DNA of 15,089 nt, taken from contig CALDZQ010000036.1 of the NCBI GenBank assembly GCA_937944035.1, forward strand, positions 1-15,089, in the 5' to 3' direction. This document shows positions 1-6,918 of this stretch, one piece after another; positions within the stretch are counted from its first letter, which is position 1, and the number at the start of each line of letters is the position of its first letter. A model generated the notes under the pieces. It was given only the letters and a program-made list of their open reading frames with translations, made no database searches and was not told the DNA's origin. Source of the stretch: an uncultured Neomegalonema sp. (GTDB taxonomy: Bacteria > Pseudomonadota > Alphaproteobacteria > Rhodobacterales > Rhodobacteraceae). The translations under genes and the position numbers were made by a program.

Positions 1-1847
1 TTGCCGGCATACGCAATCTGCGCATTACCGCCGATGGTTGAGATGGTCAGATCGCTGATTTCCGTCACGCCCGATACCGGGGCGAGGTTGATCTTTTCGA
101 TCCCGTTATTGGCAAAATCGGTGATCGTGTCGTCTCCCCAACCGTTCGTGAACTGAAAGGTGTCATTGCCCACAGATCCCGTCAGCACATCATTACCGGC
201 GCCGCCGTTGAGCTGATCGTGCCCGCCGCCACCGTTCAGTGAATCAGCGCCATTATCGCCATAAAGGCTGTCGTGCCCGGCATGTCCCAGAAGAACATCA
301 TCGTCATTCGCACCACGCAGAACATCCTCGCCGCCGCCGCCGCTCAACCAATCTGCGCCGTCGCCGCCGTTGATCGAATCCGCGCCGCCTTGGCCTGACA
401 GGCTGTCCGCCCCGCGCGATCCCAGCAGGGTGTCGTCTCCCGCCCCGCCCCAGAGCCGGTCGTCACCGTAGCCACCACTCAGCAGATCGTCGCCGCCGCC
501 GCCATACAGCACATCGTTGTCACCGCCGCCCAACAGTCTGTCCGCATCGTTGCCACCGTGCAGCACATCATCCCCGCTGCCGCCGCTCAGATAGTCAACG
601 CCACCGCCCCCGTTTGCAGTGTCATTACCGCTTTGCGTGTAAATGAAGTCCTGTCCATTGCCGCCCGCAACGCGGTCATCCCCGCCGCCGCCAAAGATTC
701 TGTCATCGCCGCTGCCGCCATTAACGCTGTCCTCGCCGCCATTGGCGCTGATATAGTCGTTACCTGCACCGCCGAGGATCAAATCATTGCCGTTGCCGCC
801 ATACAGGCGATCCTGACCTTCGCCGCCATCAAGGATGTCGTCATCATCTTGGCCGTAGAGGTAGTCATTGCCGCCGCCTCCGCTCAGGTTGTCATTGCCG
901 TCACCCCCGGCGAAATTATCATCCTCAGCGCCGCCGACAAACGTATCCGCGACCGTCACAACCATCGCCTCGCTGGCTTCGGCATCCACTTTGACATTGG
1001 CCGTGCCGATGGTCGCGGTTTTGACGATCGTTCCGGTCAGCGCGCCGCCGGAGAAGGTGATTGTGTAGGTTCCGGCAGGTACGTCGATTTGCCAGCCGCC
1101 GGAGTCCCATGTTGTCGTGGTATGGGTGGCGCTTCCATCATCCAGCGTGACGGTGATCCCGCCCATTCCTTCCCCAATATCGTAGAAATCATCATTATCG
1201 GTATCGTCAATCACCACCCCCAGAAACTGCGCGCTATAGGCCGAGCGCCGTCCGAAATCCTGCGTGACCACATAGCGGCCAACTGCGGTCGATAGATCGG
1301 TTTCCTCGATGATGCTGATGCCCACTTCTGTGAAGGTGGTGGACATGATGTTATTCCGGTGGCCGACGCCGTCCTGAATGCCATCCCCCAGCGTTTGCCA
1401 GTTCGAGCGCAGCGACCCGTCACTGGCGTAATCTTCGCCGTCAAATCCCCAATCGACCACGAATCCCGCATGGCCGAACAGATCACCGCTGGAATAGGCA
1501 TAGATGTTTTCGCCAATGTTCGTCCATCCGGTATACCCCGCCGTGGCCACCCGCCCGCTGAGCGGATCTTCGCCGCTGAGCGTGTGTTGCTGGGCATCCT
1601 GTGCGATCATCTCTTGCGAGTGCGCGGTGGCCGCAGTGGCGATATTTGTGTTCCACGCCAGCGGGTCGGCGGCTGTCAGCGCGCTCAACTGGCTTTGCAG
1701 GACGTTCAGATCCACCCCGAAATAGCTGATGGCGGAATCGGTACTCGCATCTGTCCCGACCAACCGCGCATACTCGCCGTCCGGATCGGTGCGGAGCAGG
1801 TTGATATATTCCAATGCGAGTTGTTCATGATCGTTAGGAGTTGCCAT
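1..1847 (-). CDS. CAP-domain RTX secreted protein, C-terminus cut by window edge
   Basis: An open frame runs without a stop from an ATG at 1847 to the left edge, giving 615 visible residues. Residues about 12-200 form a CAP (SCP/PR1-like) domain: His76 in an AHSQEM motif, Glu113 in GENIY, His163 in GHRNNIM and Glu174 are the expected cavity residues. Residues about 205-300 look like a small beta-sandwich (SdrD_B or carboxypeptidase-regulatory-like) beginning FLGVVIDDTDND. Residues 305-565 are 29 calcium-binding RTX nonapeptides. After them comes a GNDTF...DTITDF segment typical of the C-terminal end of RTX arrays. There is no Sec signal peptide, which fits type I secretion by an ABC exporter that reads an uncleaved C-terminal signal; that signal is not visible here. 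An AAAGG ribosome site (1857-1861) lies 9 nt before the ATG. CAP proteins have varied extracellular roles, so the function is unknown. The family call is firm. Confidence 0.9.
   Translation of the reverse strand, partial: MATPNDHEQLALEYINLLRTDPDGEYARLVGTDASTDSAISYFGVDLNVLQSQLSALTAADPLAWNTNIATAATAHSQEMIAQDAQQHTLSGEDPLSGRVATAGYTGWTNIGENIYAYSSGDLFGHAGFVVDWGFDGEDYASDGSLRSNWQTLGDGIQDGVGHRNNIMSTTFTEVGISIIEETDLSTAVGRYVVTQDFGRRSAYSAQFLGVVIDDTDNDDFYDIGEGMGGITVTLDDGSATHTTTTWDSGGWQIDVPAGTYTITFSGGALTGTIVKTATIGTANVKVDAEASEAMVVTVADTFVGGAEDDNFAGGDGNDNLSGGGGNDYLYGQDDDDILDGGEGQDRLYGGNGNDLILGGAGNDYISANGGEDSVNGGSGDDRIFGGGGDDRVAGGNGQDFIYTQSGNDTANGGGGVDYLSGGSGDDVLHGGNDADRLLGGGDNDVLYGGGGDDLLSGGYGDDRLWGGAGDDTLLGSRGADSLSGQGGADSINGGDGADWLSGGGGEDVLRGANDDDVLLGHAGHDSLYGDNGADSLNGGGGHDQLNGGAGNDVLTGSVGNDTFQFTNGWGDDTITDFANNGIEKINLAPVSGVTEISDLTISTIGGNAQIAYAG
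153..935 (-). repeat. 29 tandem RTX nonapeptide-coding units (27 bp each)
   Basis: Reading down from 935, the frame splits into exactly 29 consecutive nine-residue units of the form GGxGxDxLx with no insertion or deletion. Several units are degenerate (for example TQSGNDTAN and ANGGEDSVN) but keep the register. Such repeats fold into a calcium-loaded parallel beta roll after secretion. The repeat exists at protein level; at DNA level the units have diverged, so this is neither a CRISPR array nor a simple satellite. Confidence 0.92.
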
Positions 1848-2056
1848 GCCGGAAAACCTTTCAACGTGTGTGCCTGCTCTGATCTCAGGTTCCAGCGTAT
1901 GGGAAGAGATTTAACGGCTTTTGTGAAAGCGGCTTTGATTTTTTGTTTTTGGACAATGTTTGAATAAAAAATTAAGATAGATTCTCCGTATTATTTGTAA
2001 AAACCCGCCACTGTGAATGCCCCGGAACAGCTTGAAACGGATTTTTGGATACCCTG
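1848..2056. promoter_or_regulatory. AT-rich divergent promoter region between the RTX gene and the MFS gene
   Basis: This 209-bp gap separates two divergent genes and has a marked AT-rich core (about 1910-2002). On the plus strand, TTGGAC (1949-1954), an 18-nt spacer and TAAGAT (1973-1978) could form a sigma-70-type promoter for the transporter. On the minus strand, TTTACA (complement of 1996-2001), a 16-nt spacer and TATCTT (complement of 1974-1979) could serve the RTX gene. The two candidates overlap, so the genes might compete for polymerase. These are eye-matched hexamers only. Confidence 0.35.
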
Positions 2057-3235
2057 ATGTCGATAAAGCTGCGCGCGATTTCATTGCTGCTGATTGCGGA
2101 AATCTGCGCCATGAGCTTGTGGTTCGTGTCGGCCGCGATCCTGCCGGATATGCTGCGTGAGGCAGCGATTTCGCCTTGGGCGCAGGCATTGCTTTCTACG
2201 GCTGTTCAGGCCGGGTTTGTTGTCGGCGCGTTGGTTTCCGCTTATTTCGGCATTGCCGACCGTTTTGATCCCCGTCGCGTCATGGCCGTCTGTGCTGTTT
2301 TTGCGGCGCTCGCGAATGCCGCGTTGCTGATATTGCCCGTGGGTGGGGGCGGGGCGATTGCGGTGCGTTTTGCGACCGGAGCGCTGTTGGCGGGTGTCTA
2401 TCCCGTCGGCATGAAGATCGCGGCGGGGTGGGGCAGGGAGGACCGGGGTTTTCTCATCGGCCTGTTGGTGGGCGGCTTGACGCTTGGATCGGCATCGCCC
2501 CATCTTCTCGCTTTGCTTGGGGGGGTGGAATGGCGGTTCACGGTGATGATCGCTTCGCTTGCGGCGGCATTCGGCGGGGTGATCGTCTTGTTCAGTGCGC
2601 TCGGCCCGCATCATGCCCGCGCGCCCCGCTTCGACCCGCGCGCCATCGGGTTGGTCTGGACGGATAAGCGCATCCGCTACGCTTATTTGGGTTATTTCGG
2701 CCATATGTGGGAGTTATATGCGATGTGGGCGTGGGTCGGCACGATCGCGGCCGCTTCTTATGCTTTTTCCTTGCCCGATGCCGAGGCACTGCAACTCGGC
2801 AAGCTGACCGCTTTCGTGGCAATAGCGGCGGGTGCGATTGCCTGCGTTGGTGCGGGCAGGATGGCCGACCGGATCGGCAAAGCGCGGATGACGGTTTGGG
2901 CGATGGCCGGCAGCGGGCTGGCCGCACTTGCGGTGGCGGTTACATTTGGCGGACCGGTCTGGCTCACGGTTGTGCTGATCGTGCTGTGGGGCATAACCAT
3001 CATTCCGGACTCCGCCCAGTTCTCCGCGCTGGTGGCCGATGCGGCCCCGCCTGAGCTTGCGGGCAGCCTGATGACCCTGCAAACGGCCTTGGGCTTTGCG
3101 CTGACGATGGTGACAGTCCAGTCAGCGCCCGTTCTGGCCGCCGCAATCGGCTGGCCAACGGTTATCGGGATCATGGCTTTGGGTCCGGCCTTCGGGATCG
3201 CGGCGATGCGGCGGCTGATGCGATTGCCTGTATGA
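2057..3235 (+). CDS. MFS transporter, 12 predicted membrane segments
   Basis: The 392-residue product is strongly hydrophobic, with about 12 membrane segments. The MFS motif A loop appears twice: ADRFDPRR near residues 68-74 between helices 2 and 3, and GRMADRIGKARM in the equivalent loop of the second half. This internal duplication is diagnostic of the superfamily. It should act in the inner membrane as a proton-coupled or facilitated transporter; the substrate cannot be read from sequence. I chose ATG 2057 (MSIKLRA), which has a GGAT six bases upstream. An in-frame TTG at 2045 would add only four residues and cannot be excluded. The gene is divergent from the RTX gene and 79 bp upstream of fdxA, with no clear terminator between. 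I see no neighbouring regulator or enzyme that hints at the cargo. Confidence 0.88.
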   Translation: MSIKLRAISLLLIAEICAMSLWFVSAAILPDMLREAAISPWAQALLSTAVQAGFVVGALVSAYFGIADRFDPRRVMAVCAVFAALANAALLILPVGGGGAIAVRFATGALLAGVYPVGMKIAAGWGREDRGFLIGLLVGGLTLGSASPHLLALLGGVEWRFTVMIASLAAAFGGVIVLFSALGPHHARAPRFDPRAIGLVWTDKRIRYAYLGYFGHMWELYAMWAWVGTIAAASYAFSLPDAEALQLGKLTAFVAIAAGAIACVGAGRMADRIGKARMTVWAMAGSGLAALAVAVTFGGPVWLTVVLIVLWGITIIPDSAQFSALVADAAPPELAGSLMTLQTALGFALTMVTVQSAPVLAAAIGWPTVIGIMALGPAFGIAAMRRLMRLPV

Positions 3236-3314
3236 CGAAAAGGGTACTTGCCCGTATTGTGTCACGCCGTTAAGTCTCGTGAAAGCAAAGTTCTATCGCC
3301 GTCAAAGGTTCTAA
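3236..3314 (+). promoter_or_regulatory. Possible fdxA promoter region
   Basis: This 79-bp gap contains TTGCCC (3248-3253), 16 nt and TTAAGT (3270-3275), a weak sigma-70-like pair. An AAAGG ribosome site (3304-3308) lies 6 nt before the fdxA ATG. No terminator-like stem is visible behind the MFS gene, so read-through is also possible. Confidence 0.3.
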
Positions 3315-3653
3315 ATGACTTACATCGTCACAGATAACTGTATCAAATGTAAATACACCGACTGTGTCGAGGTATGCCCCGTCGATTGTTTTTACGAGGG
3401 CGAGAACATGCTGGTGATCCACCCGGATGAGTGTATCGACTGCGGCGTCTGCGAGCCGGAATGCCCTGCCGATGCGATTCGCCCGGATACGGAACCCGGT
3501 CTTGAGCCGTGGCTGGAACTGAACACCAAATTCTCCCTGATCTGGCCGGTTATCACCCAACAACGCGACCCTGACCCCGATGCCGAAAAACATGACGGCG
3601 AGGAGGGGAAACTGGCTAAATACTTCTCTGAAAAGCCCGGTGAGGGCGATTAA
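3315..3653 (+). CDS. fdxA: Ferredoxin FdxA, 7Fe type ([3Fe-4S][4Fe-4S])
   Basis: The 112-residue product matches the long-chain 7Fe ferredoxin family over its whole length. Cys9, Cys17 and Cys50 correspond to the [3Fe-4S] ligands, and Cys21, Cys40, Cys43 and Cys46 to the [4Fe-4S] ligands of Azotobacter ferredoxin I, offset by one residue. The additional Cys12 and Cys25 also correspond to conserved non-ligand cysteines there. The C-terminal half (residues 60-112) is the long extension typical of FdxA, ending in an acidic, lysine-containing tail. It is a soluble low-potential electron carrier in the cytoplasm; its redox partner is not apparent here. In many alphaproteobacteria fdxA sits directly upstream of carD, as here, although 282 bp separate them. 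Start ATG 3315 has AAAGG 6 nt upstream and gives the canonical MTYIVTDNC beginning. Confidence 0.96.
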   Translation: MTYIVTDNCIKCKYTDCVEVCPVDCFYEGENMLVIHPDECIDCGVCEPECPADAIRPDTEPGLEPWLELNTKFSLIWPVITQQRDPDPDAEKHDGEEGKLAKYFSEKPGEGD

Positions 3654-3935
3654 AATCTAAATCCTTTTAACTCTATCGGATGTATGAGCTTTCGCCTTTC
3701 GCGAGTTGCTTGTGAGCGGGCGCGATTTGTGATATAAGATGCCTTACGGTCAATAAGTATCACATGAGCACATAGTACGCCGCGCGTCAGCAATGCCGTC
3801 GCTGGTGTTTTTTTGCGCCATAAACTCTGTTTTCTTCTGCGACAGTTTAGCGGAAGCCGCTGGGTTTTGCATATTTGATCGTCAAAATAGTGCCGTAAGC
3901 GGCCCATAATGAAACAGATCGGAGTGTAAACACGA
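3654..3935 (+). promoter_or_regulatory. Long upstream region of carD with candidate promoter and small stem-loops
   Basis: There is no gene in this 282-bp stretch. TTGCTT (3706-3711), 18 nt and TGATAT (3730-3735) is a possible promoter, which would leave a leader of roughly 195 nt. Within that leader, AGCGG (3849-3853) can pair with CCGCT (3857-3861). Alternatively GCCGCT (3856-3861) can pair with AGCGGC (3898-3903), so the two pairings exclude each other. A GGAG (3921-3924) lies 11 nt before the carD ATG. None of this is confirmed beyond complementarity by eye. Confidence 0.3.
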
Positions 3936-4448
3936 ATGGCAAAAACACCTAAATCCGCTGCATTCCGAGCCAACGAATACATTGTGTATCCTGCGCATGG
4001 CGTTGGTCGTATCACCTCTATTGAAGAACAGGAAATTGCCGGCGCAAAGCTGGAATTGTTTGTGATTTCATTTGAAAAAGACAAACTCACGCTGCGTGTG
4101 CCAACCGCAAAAGCGAAAAGCTGCGGAATGCGCCCGCTTTCCGACAAGCCGACCATCACCAAAGCGCTCGATACGCTTCAGGGTCGTGCGCGGGTCAAGC
4201 GTGTGATGTGGTCCCGCCGCGCGCAGGAATACGAGCAGAAAATCAATTCGGGCGACCTGATTATGATCGCCGAAGTCGTGCGCGACCTGCACCGTGGTGA
4301 AGACCAGCCGGAGCAATCTTATTCCGAACGTCAGCTTTACGAAGCCGCGTTCGAACGCCTCGCGCGCGAGGTTGCCGTGGTTGAGAAGATCGAGGAAACC
4401 GCAGCGGCGGAACGTCTCTCTGACGTTCTGATTAAACGCGCCGCCTGA
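3936..4448 (+). CDS. carD: CarD/CdnL family transcription regulator
   Basis: The 170-residue product begins with the RNA-polymerase-interacting domain (about residues 8-70), with the typical NEYIVYPAHGVGRI and ELFVISFEKDKLTLRVP segments. The helical C-terminal domain (about 75-165) carries RVKRVMWSRRAQEYE and SGDLIMIAEVVRDL. In this family the N-domain binds the RNA polymerase beta subunit and the C-domain contacts promoter DNA at the upstream edge of the bubble, stabilising open complexes at rRNA and other housekeeping promoters. Length and motifs are normal for the alphaproteobacterial form. ATG 3936 gives the expected short lysine-rich N-terminus. The gene follows fdxA and ends in a strong terminator facing the convergent DUF2254 gene. 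Confidence 0.95.
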   Translation: MAKTPKSAAFRANEYIVYPAHGVGRITSIEEQEIAGAKLELFVISFEKDKLTLRVPTAKAKSCGMRPLSDKPTITKALDTLQGRARVKRVMWSRRAQEYEQKINSGDLIMIAEVVRDLHRGEDQPEQSYSERQLYEAAFERLAREVAVVEKIEETAAAERLSDVLIKRAA

Positions 4449-4471
4449 GTTTTCCGCCAACCCTGAACATC

Positions 4472-4503
4472 AACCCGGATGGTCCGCCATCCGGGTTTTT
4501 TTT
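4472..4503 (+). terminator. Rho-independent terminator of carD
   Basis: An 11-bp perfect stem (AACCCGGATGG, 4472-4482, with its complement at 4487-4497) closes on a TCCG tetraloop and is followed by a T run to 4503. The T run lies on the plus-strand side only, so it serves carD rather than the convergent gene that ends at 4509. Confidence 0.93.
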
Positions 4504-4508
4504 ACCAC

Positions 4509-5831
4509 TCACGCTTCGTATGCTTCGACAACGGACGGGGCCGTGGCATTGCGCAGGCGGGTTCGGTCGTGGTCAAAGTCCAACGCTCCCACACCGCGCG
4601 CATATTCAATCAGCGCCGCTTTTTCCGCCGCATCCGCCATCTCCGGGCAGGAATGTCGCGTCAGCGATGTCAGCGCTTTTTGCAAGCGCTGTTGCACCTC
4701 CACCACGCCCGCCCCGTCGCGGGCCAGCGAGCCGAACGCATCTTCGATCAGATCCTCCGGAGTCAGCGGCTGCACCCATAACCGTGTATGGATCACCCGC
4801 GCCTCGCAAGCGGTCTCGTCTTCATACTCGCTCAAAATCCGCGCTTGGCGTGTGATGATGTCAATCGCCGTGCCGGGATCGTTGATCCCCGGCGACAGCG
4901 CTTTCGAGGCGATCTCGCCCAGCACCATCAGGCCAAATCGCGGGTCTTGATCGTAGGTGCGGGTGTCGCCTTGCTTGATATGCGCGCGGATGATTTCCTC
5001 GCAATCGCGCTCATCCTCCGGCTCGCCATCCCCGTCGCCGCGATCATCAATATAGGCCAGCACTTCGCCGGCCATGACAAAACTGCCCACATGCGCGGCA
5101 AGATAGACATGCATCCCCAGCGCCTTCGCCTTGGCGTCCAGGCTTTCCTGATAGAAATGCTGCACATATCCTGTCTCATCCGAGTAGACGGGCGTGGCCG
5201 ATTCCGGTGCGTTCTCCGAAGACAGCCACGGGTTTGCGCCTAGACACGGTTTTGACAGCCGCTCCGAAAACTGCGTCCGCGTGATCTCCTCAATCTGGCG
5301 GCTGGTATTGGTCAGGCTGCCGTAAGTTTGCAGATGCAGTACCCACCGCACCATCGACACGACCACATAAATCAGCACCAGCACCGTCATTGCGAACAGC
5401 AAAAACGCGCGATCATCGGTGAAAATCCCCAACTCGCGCAGGATGATGCCGGTCAGCGCATAAACATACGCCCCGATAAATGCCGCCAGCGTGTTTTGCG
5501 TGGTCGCATCCTGCACGATCAGGCGATGGATGCGCGGCGTGAACTGCGATGATGATGACTGATAGACGCTGACCATCACCGTCAGCGAAAATGTTGTCAC
5601 CGCCAGCATCGCGTTGGCGATGATTCCGAGCAGCTTGTCGGCGGCTTTCCCGCTGACATAGCTGGCCAGCTCATCCGGCAACAGATGCCCGACCAACTGC
5701 GCCAGCCCCAGCGAAAGCAGGGCCAGCGCCCCCATCAACACCACCCGCACCCATAACAGGCGCCAATATTCCAGCCACACCCGCCATGCGGTTGCGGGCA
5801 GGCTGGAGAAAGTGCTGATGAGTTTCTTCAT
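4509..5831 (-). CDS. DUF2254 family membrane protein
   Basis: The 440-residue product matches the DUF2254 predicted-membrane-protein family. Four membrane segments lie at about residues 27-49, 68-90, 114-134 and 142-166. The family signature SSSSQFTPRI (about 92-101) follows the second segment, and ALSPGINDPGTA (about 311-322) lies in the long soluble C-terminal part. The biochemical role of the family is unknown to me. The ATG at 5831 is 5 bp behind the yghU stop, so the two genes are almost certainly co-transcribed and probably translationally coupled, since no strong ribosome site stands in front of the ATG. An acidic stretch at about 262-278 (DDRGDGDGEPEDERD) is notable but uncharacterised. 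The gene converges on carD and lacks an obvious terminator of its own. Confidence 0.85.
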   Translation of the reverse strand: MKKLISTFSSLPATAWRVWLEYWRLLWVRVVLMGALALLSLGLAQLVGHLLPDELASYVSGKAADKLLGIIANAMLAVTTFSLTVMVSVYQSSSSQFTPRIHRLIVQDATTQNTLAAFIGAYVYALTGIILRELGIFTDDRAFLLFAMTVLVLIYVVVSMVRWVLHLQTYGSLTNTSRQIEEITRTQFSERLSKPCLGANPWLSSENAPESATPVYSDETGYVQHFYQESLDAKAKALGMHVYLAAHVGSFVMAGEVLAYIDDRGDGDGEPEDERDCEEIIRAHIKQGDTRTYDQDPRFGLMVLGEIASKALSPGINDPGTAIDIITRQARILSEYEDETACEARVIHTRLWVQPLTPEDLIEDAFGSLARDGAGVVEVQQRLQKALTSLTRHSCPEMADAAEKAALIEYARGVGALDFDHDRTRLRNATAPSVVEAYEA

Positions 5832-5836
5832 AGCGT

Positions 5837-6697
5837 TCAGCTTTGCAGCTTATCCTGCGTCTTTGTATCGAAATCGCCCGCATCATGGCGGTTATGCAGT
5901 TGCTCGGACAACTCGCCGGAGATGCGGTTGACCATCCGCCCGCGCTTCACCGCCTCGCGCGCCGCAATCTGCGCGGTCCAACGGACAAGGTTGGTATAGC
6001 TCTCCGCCTCCAAAAACTCCGCCGCGCCGTACAGTTTGCCGGTCGTCAGCACACCATACCAAGGCCAGATCGCAATATCGGCAATCGAATATTCATCGCC
6101 GCTCATATACTCGTTTTCGGCCAAATGACGGTCCAGCACATCAAGCTGACGCTTGGTTTCCATCGTAAAGCGGTCGATGCAGTACTCGATTTTCATCGGC
6201 GCATAATTATAGAAATGCCCGAAGCCCCCGCCCAGATACGGCGCGCTGCCCATCTGCCAGAACAGCCAGTTCAGCGTTTCCGCCCGCGTGGCCGGATCGG
6301 TCGGCAACAGCGCCCCGAATTTCTCGGCCAGATACAGCAAGATCGCGCCCGACTCGAAAACCCGCGTCGGGGTGGCTGTGCTGTGATCCATCAGCGCGGG
6401 GATTTTTGAATTCGGATTCACCTCGACAAACCCGCTGCCGAACTGATCGCCCTTGCGGATGTCGATCAGCCAGGCGTCGTATTCCGCACCCGTATGCCCC
6501 AGCGCCAGCAACTCCTCCAGCATCACGGTGACTTTCACCCCGTTCGGTGTGGCCAGCGAGTACAGTTGCAGAGGGTGCTTGCCCTTGGCCAGCGCCTGTT
6601 CGTGCGTGGACCCGGCGATGGGGCGGTTGATATTGGCAAACTCCCCGCCATTGGCTGCATTCCATTTCCAGACTTTCGGCGGCGTATAGTCGGTCAT
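5837..6697 (-). CDS. yghU: Glutathione S-transferase-like disulfide-bond oxidoreductase, YghU type
   Basis: The 286-residue product resembles E. coli YghU (288 residues) from end to end. Shared segments include the N-terminal extension ending FANINRP, KHPLQLYSL.TPNG.KVT, GAEYDAWLI, FVEVNPNSKIPAL, RVFESGAILLYLAEKFG, LGGGFGHFYNYAP and the C-terminal EQLHNRHDA.DF. The thioredoxin-like domain spans about residues 40-130 and the helical GST domain about 135-260. The family binds two glutathione molecules and has disulfide-bond reductase activity in the cytoplasm, with weak classical transferase activity. The frame is open for 33 more codons upstream, but the homologous start is the ATG at 6697 (MTDYTPPK), and the extra stretch overlaps a palindromic repeat. 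It leads a two-gene unit with the DUF2254 gene. The ribosome site is weak (GAGA). Confidence 0.93.
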   Translation of the reverse strand: MTDYTPPKVWKWNAANGGEFANINRPIAGSTHEQALAKGKHPLQLYSLATPNGVKVTVMLEELLALGHTGAEYDAWLIDIRKGDQFGSGFVEVNPNSKIPALMDHSTATPTRVFESGAILLYLAEKFGALLPTDPATRAETLNWLFWQMGSAPYLGGGFGHFYNYAPMKIEYCIDRFTMETKRQLDVLDRHLAENEYMSGDEYSIADIAIWPWYGVLTTGKLYGAAEFLEAESYTNLVRWTAQIAAREAVKRGRMVNRISGELSEQLHNRHDAGDFDTKTQDKLQS

Positions 6698-6918
6698 CGC
6701 GGTCTCGCTATGTATCGGGATTAATGATCCCCTATACCTAAAGCGATTTCGAGCAAGGTGGAAACACCTTGCGACTCGGAAATCGAGAAAAAACAAAAGA
6801 CTACTGCGTTGTGCGTGTTTCAGGAATTACGCAGAACGCTGTAGCTGCTCGCCGCCACATTGCTACGTTGCGCATAGCAAAAGGCGATGCGTCTCCCCGA
6901 CCGCACCGCCCTGCCATT
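6698..6918. other. Intergenic region upstream of yghU and downstream of the protease gene
   Basis: No gene is visible in these 221 bp. The stretch contains a structured palindromic repeat (6743-6785, listed separately) and a small GGGAT/ATCCC inverted repeat (6717-6731). I found no convincing intrinsic terminator for the protease gene. A TATAGG-like -10 near 6730 on the minus strand could serve yghU, but without a good -35. Confidence 0.5.
6743..6785 (+). repeat. Structured palindromic repeat, copy 1
   Basis: The basal stem CGATTTC (6744-6750) pairs with GAAATCG (6779-6785). An internal loop follows with GA (6751-6752) on the left and GACTCG (6773-6778) on the right. The apical stem GCAAGGTG (6753-6760) pairs perfectly with CACCTTGC (6765-6772) around a GAAA tetraloop. 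The same architecture recurs at 14889-14932. No T run follows, so it is not a simple terminator. Strand is assigned arbitrarily to match the second copy. Confidence 0.75.

Noticed and set aside
153..935. Regular 27-bp periodicity that could suggest a CRISPR array or DNA satellite
   Set aside because: The period is that of RTX nonapeptides in one open frame; the DNA units differ from each other and there are no constant repeats with unique spacers.
558..1295. Plus-strand open frame of 245 codons rich in Ala, Ile and Val
   Set aside because: It is the antisense shadow of the RTX repeats; its low-complexity composition and lack of any family resemblance or ribosome site argue against a gene.
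3654..3935. A small gene on either strand between fdxA and carD
   Set aside because: The only long minus-strand frame here overlaps carD and has no family resemblance; the remaining frames are short and lack ribosome sites.
6743..6785. Copy 1 of the palindrome as a terminator of the protease gene
   Set aside because: On the minus strand no T run follows the stem; the T-rich tract lies on the wrong side.
6698..6796. Upstream extension of yghU by 33 codons
   Set aside because: YghU homologues start MTD near position 6697; the extension is translated palindromic repeat and has no ribosome site.
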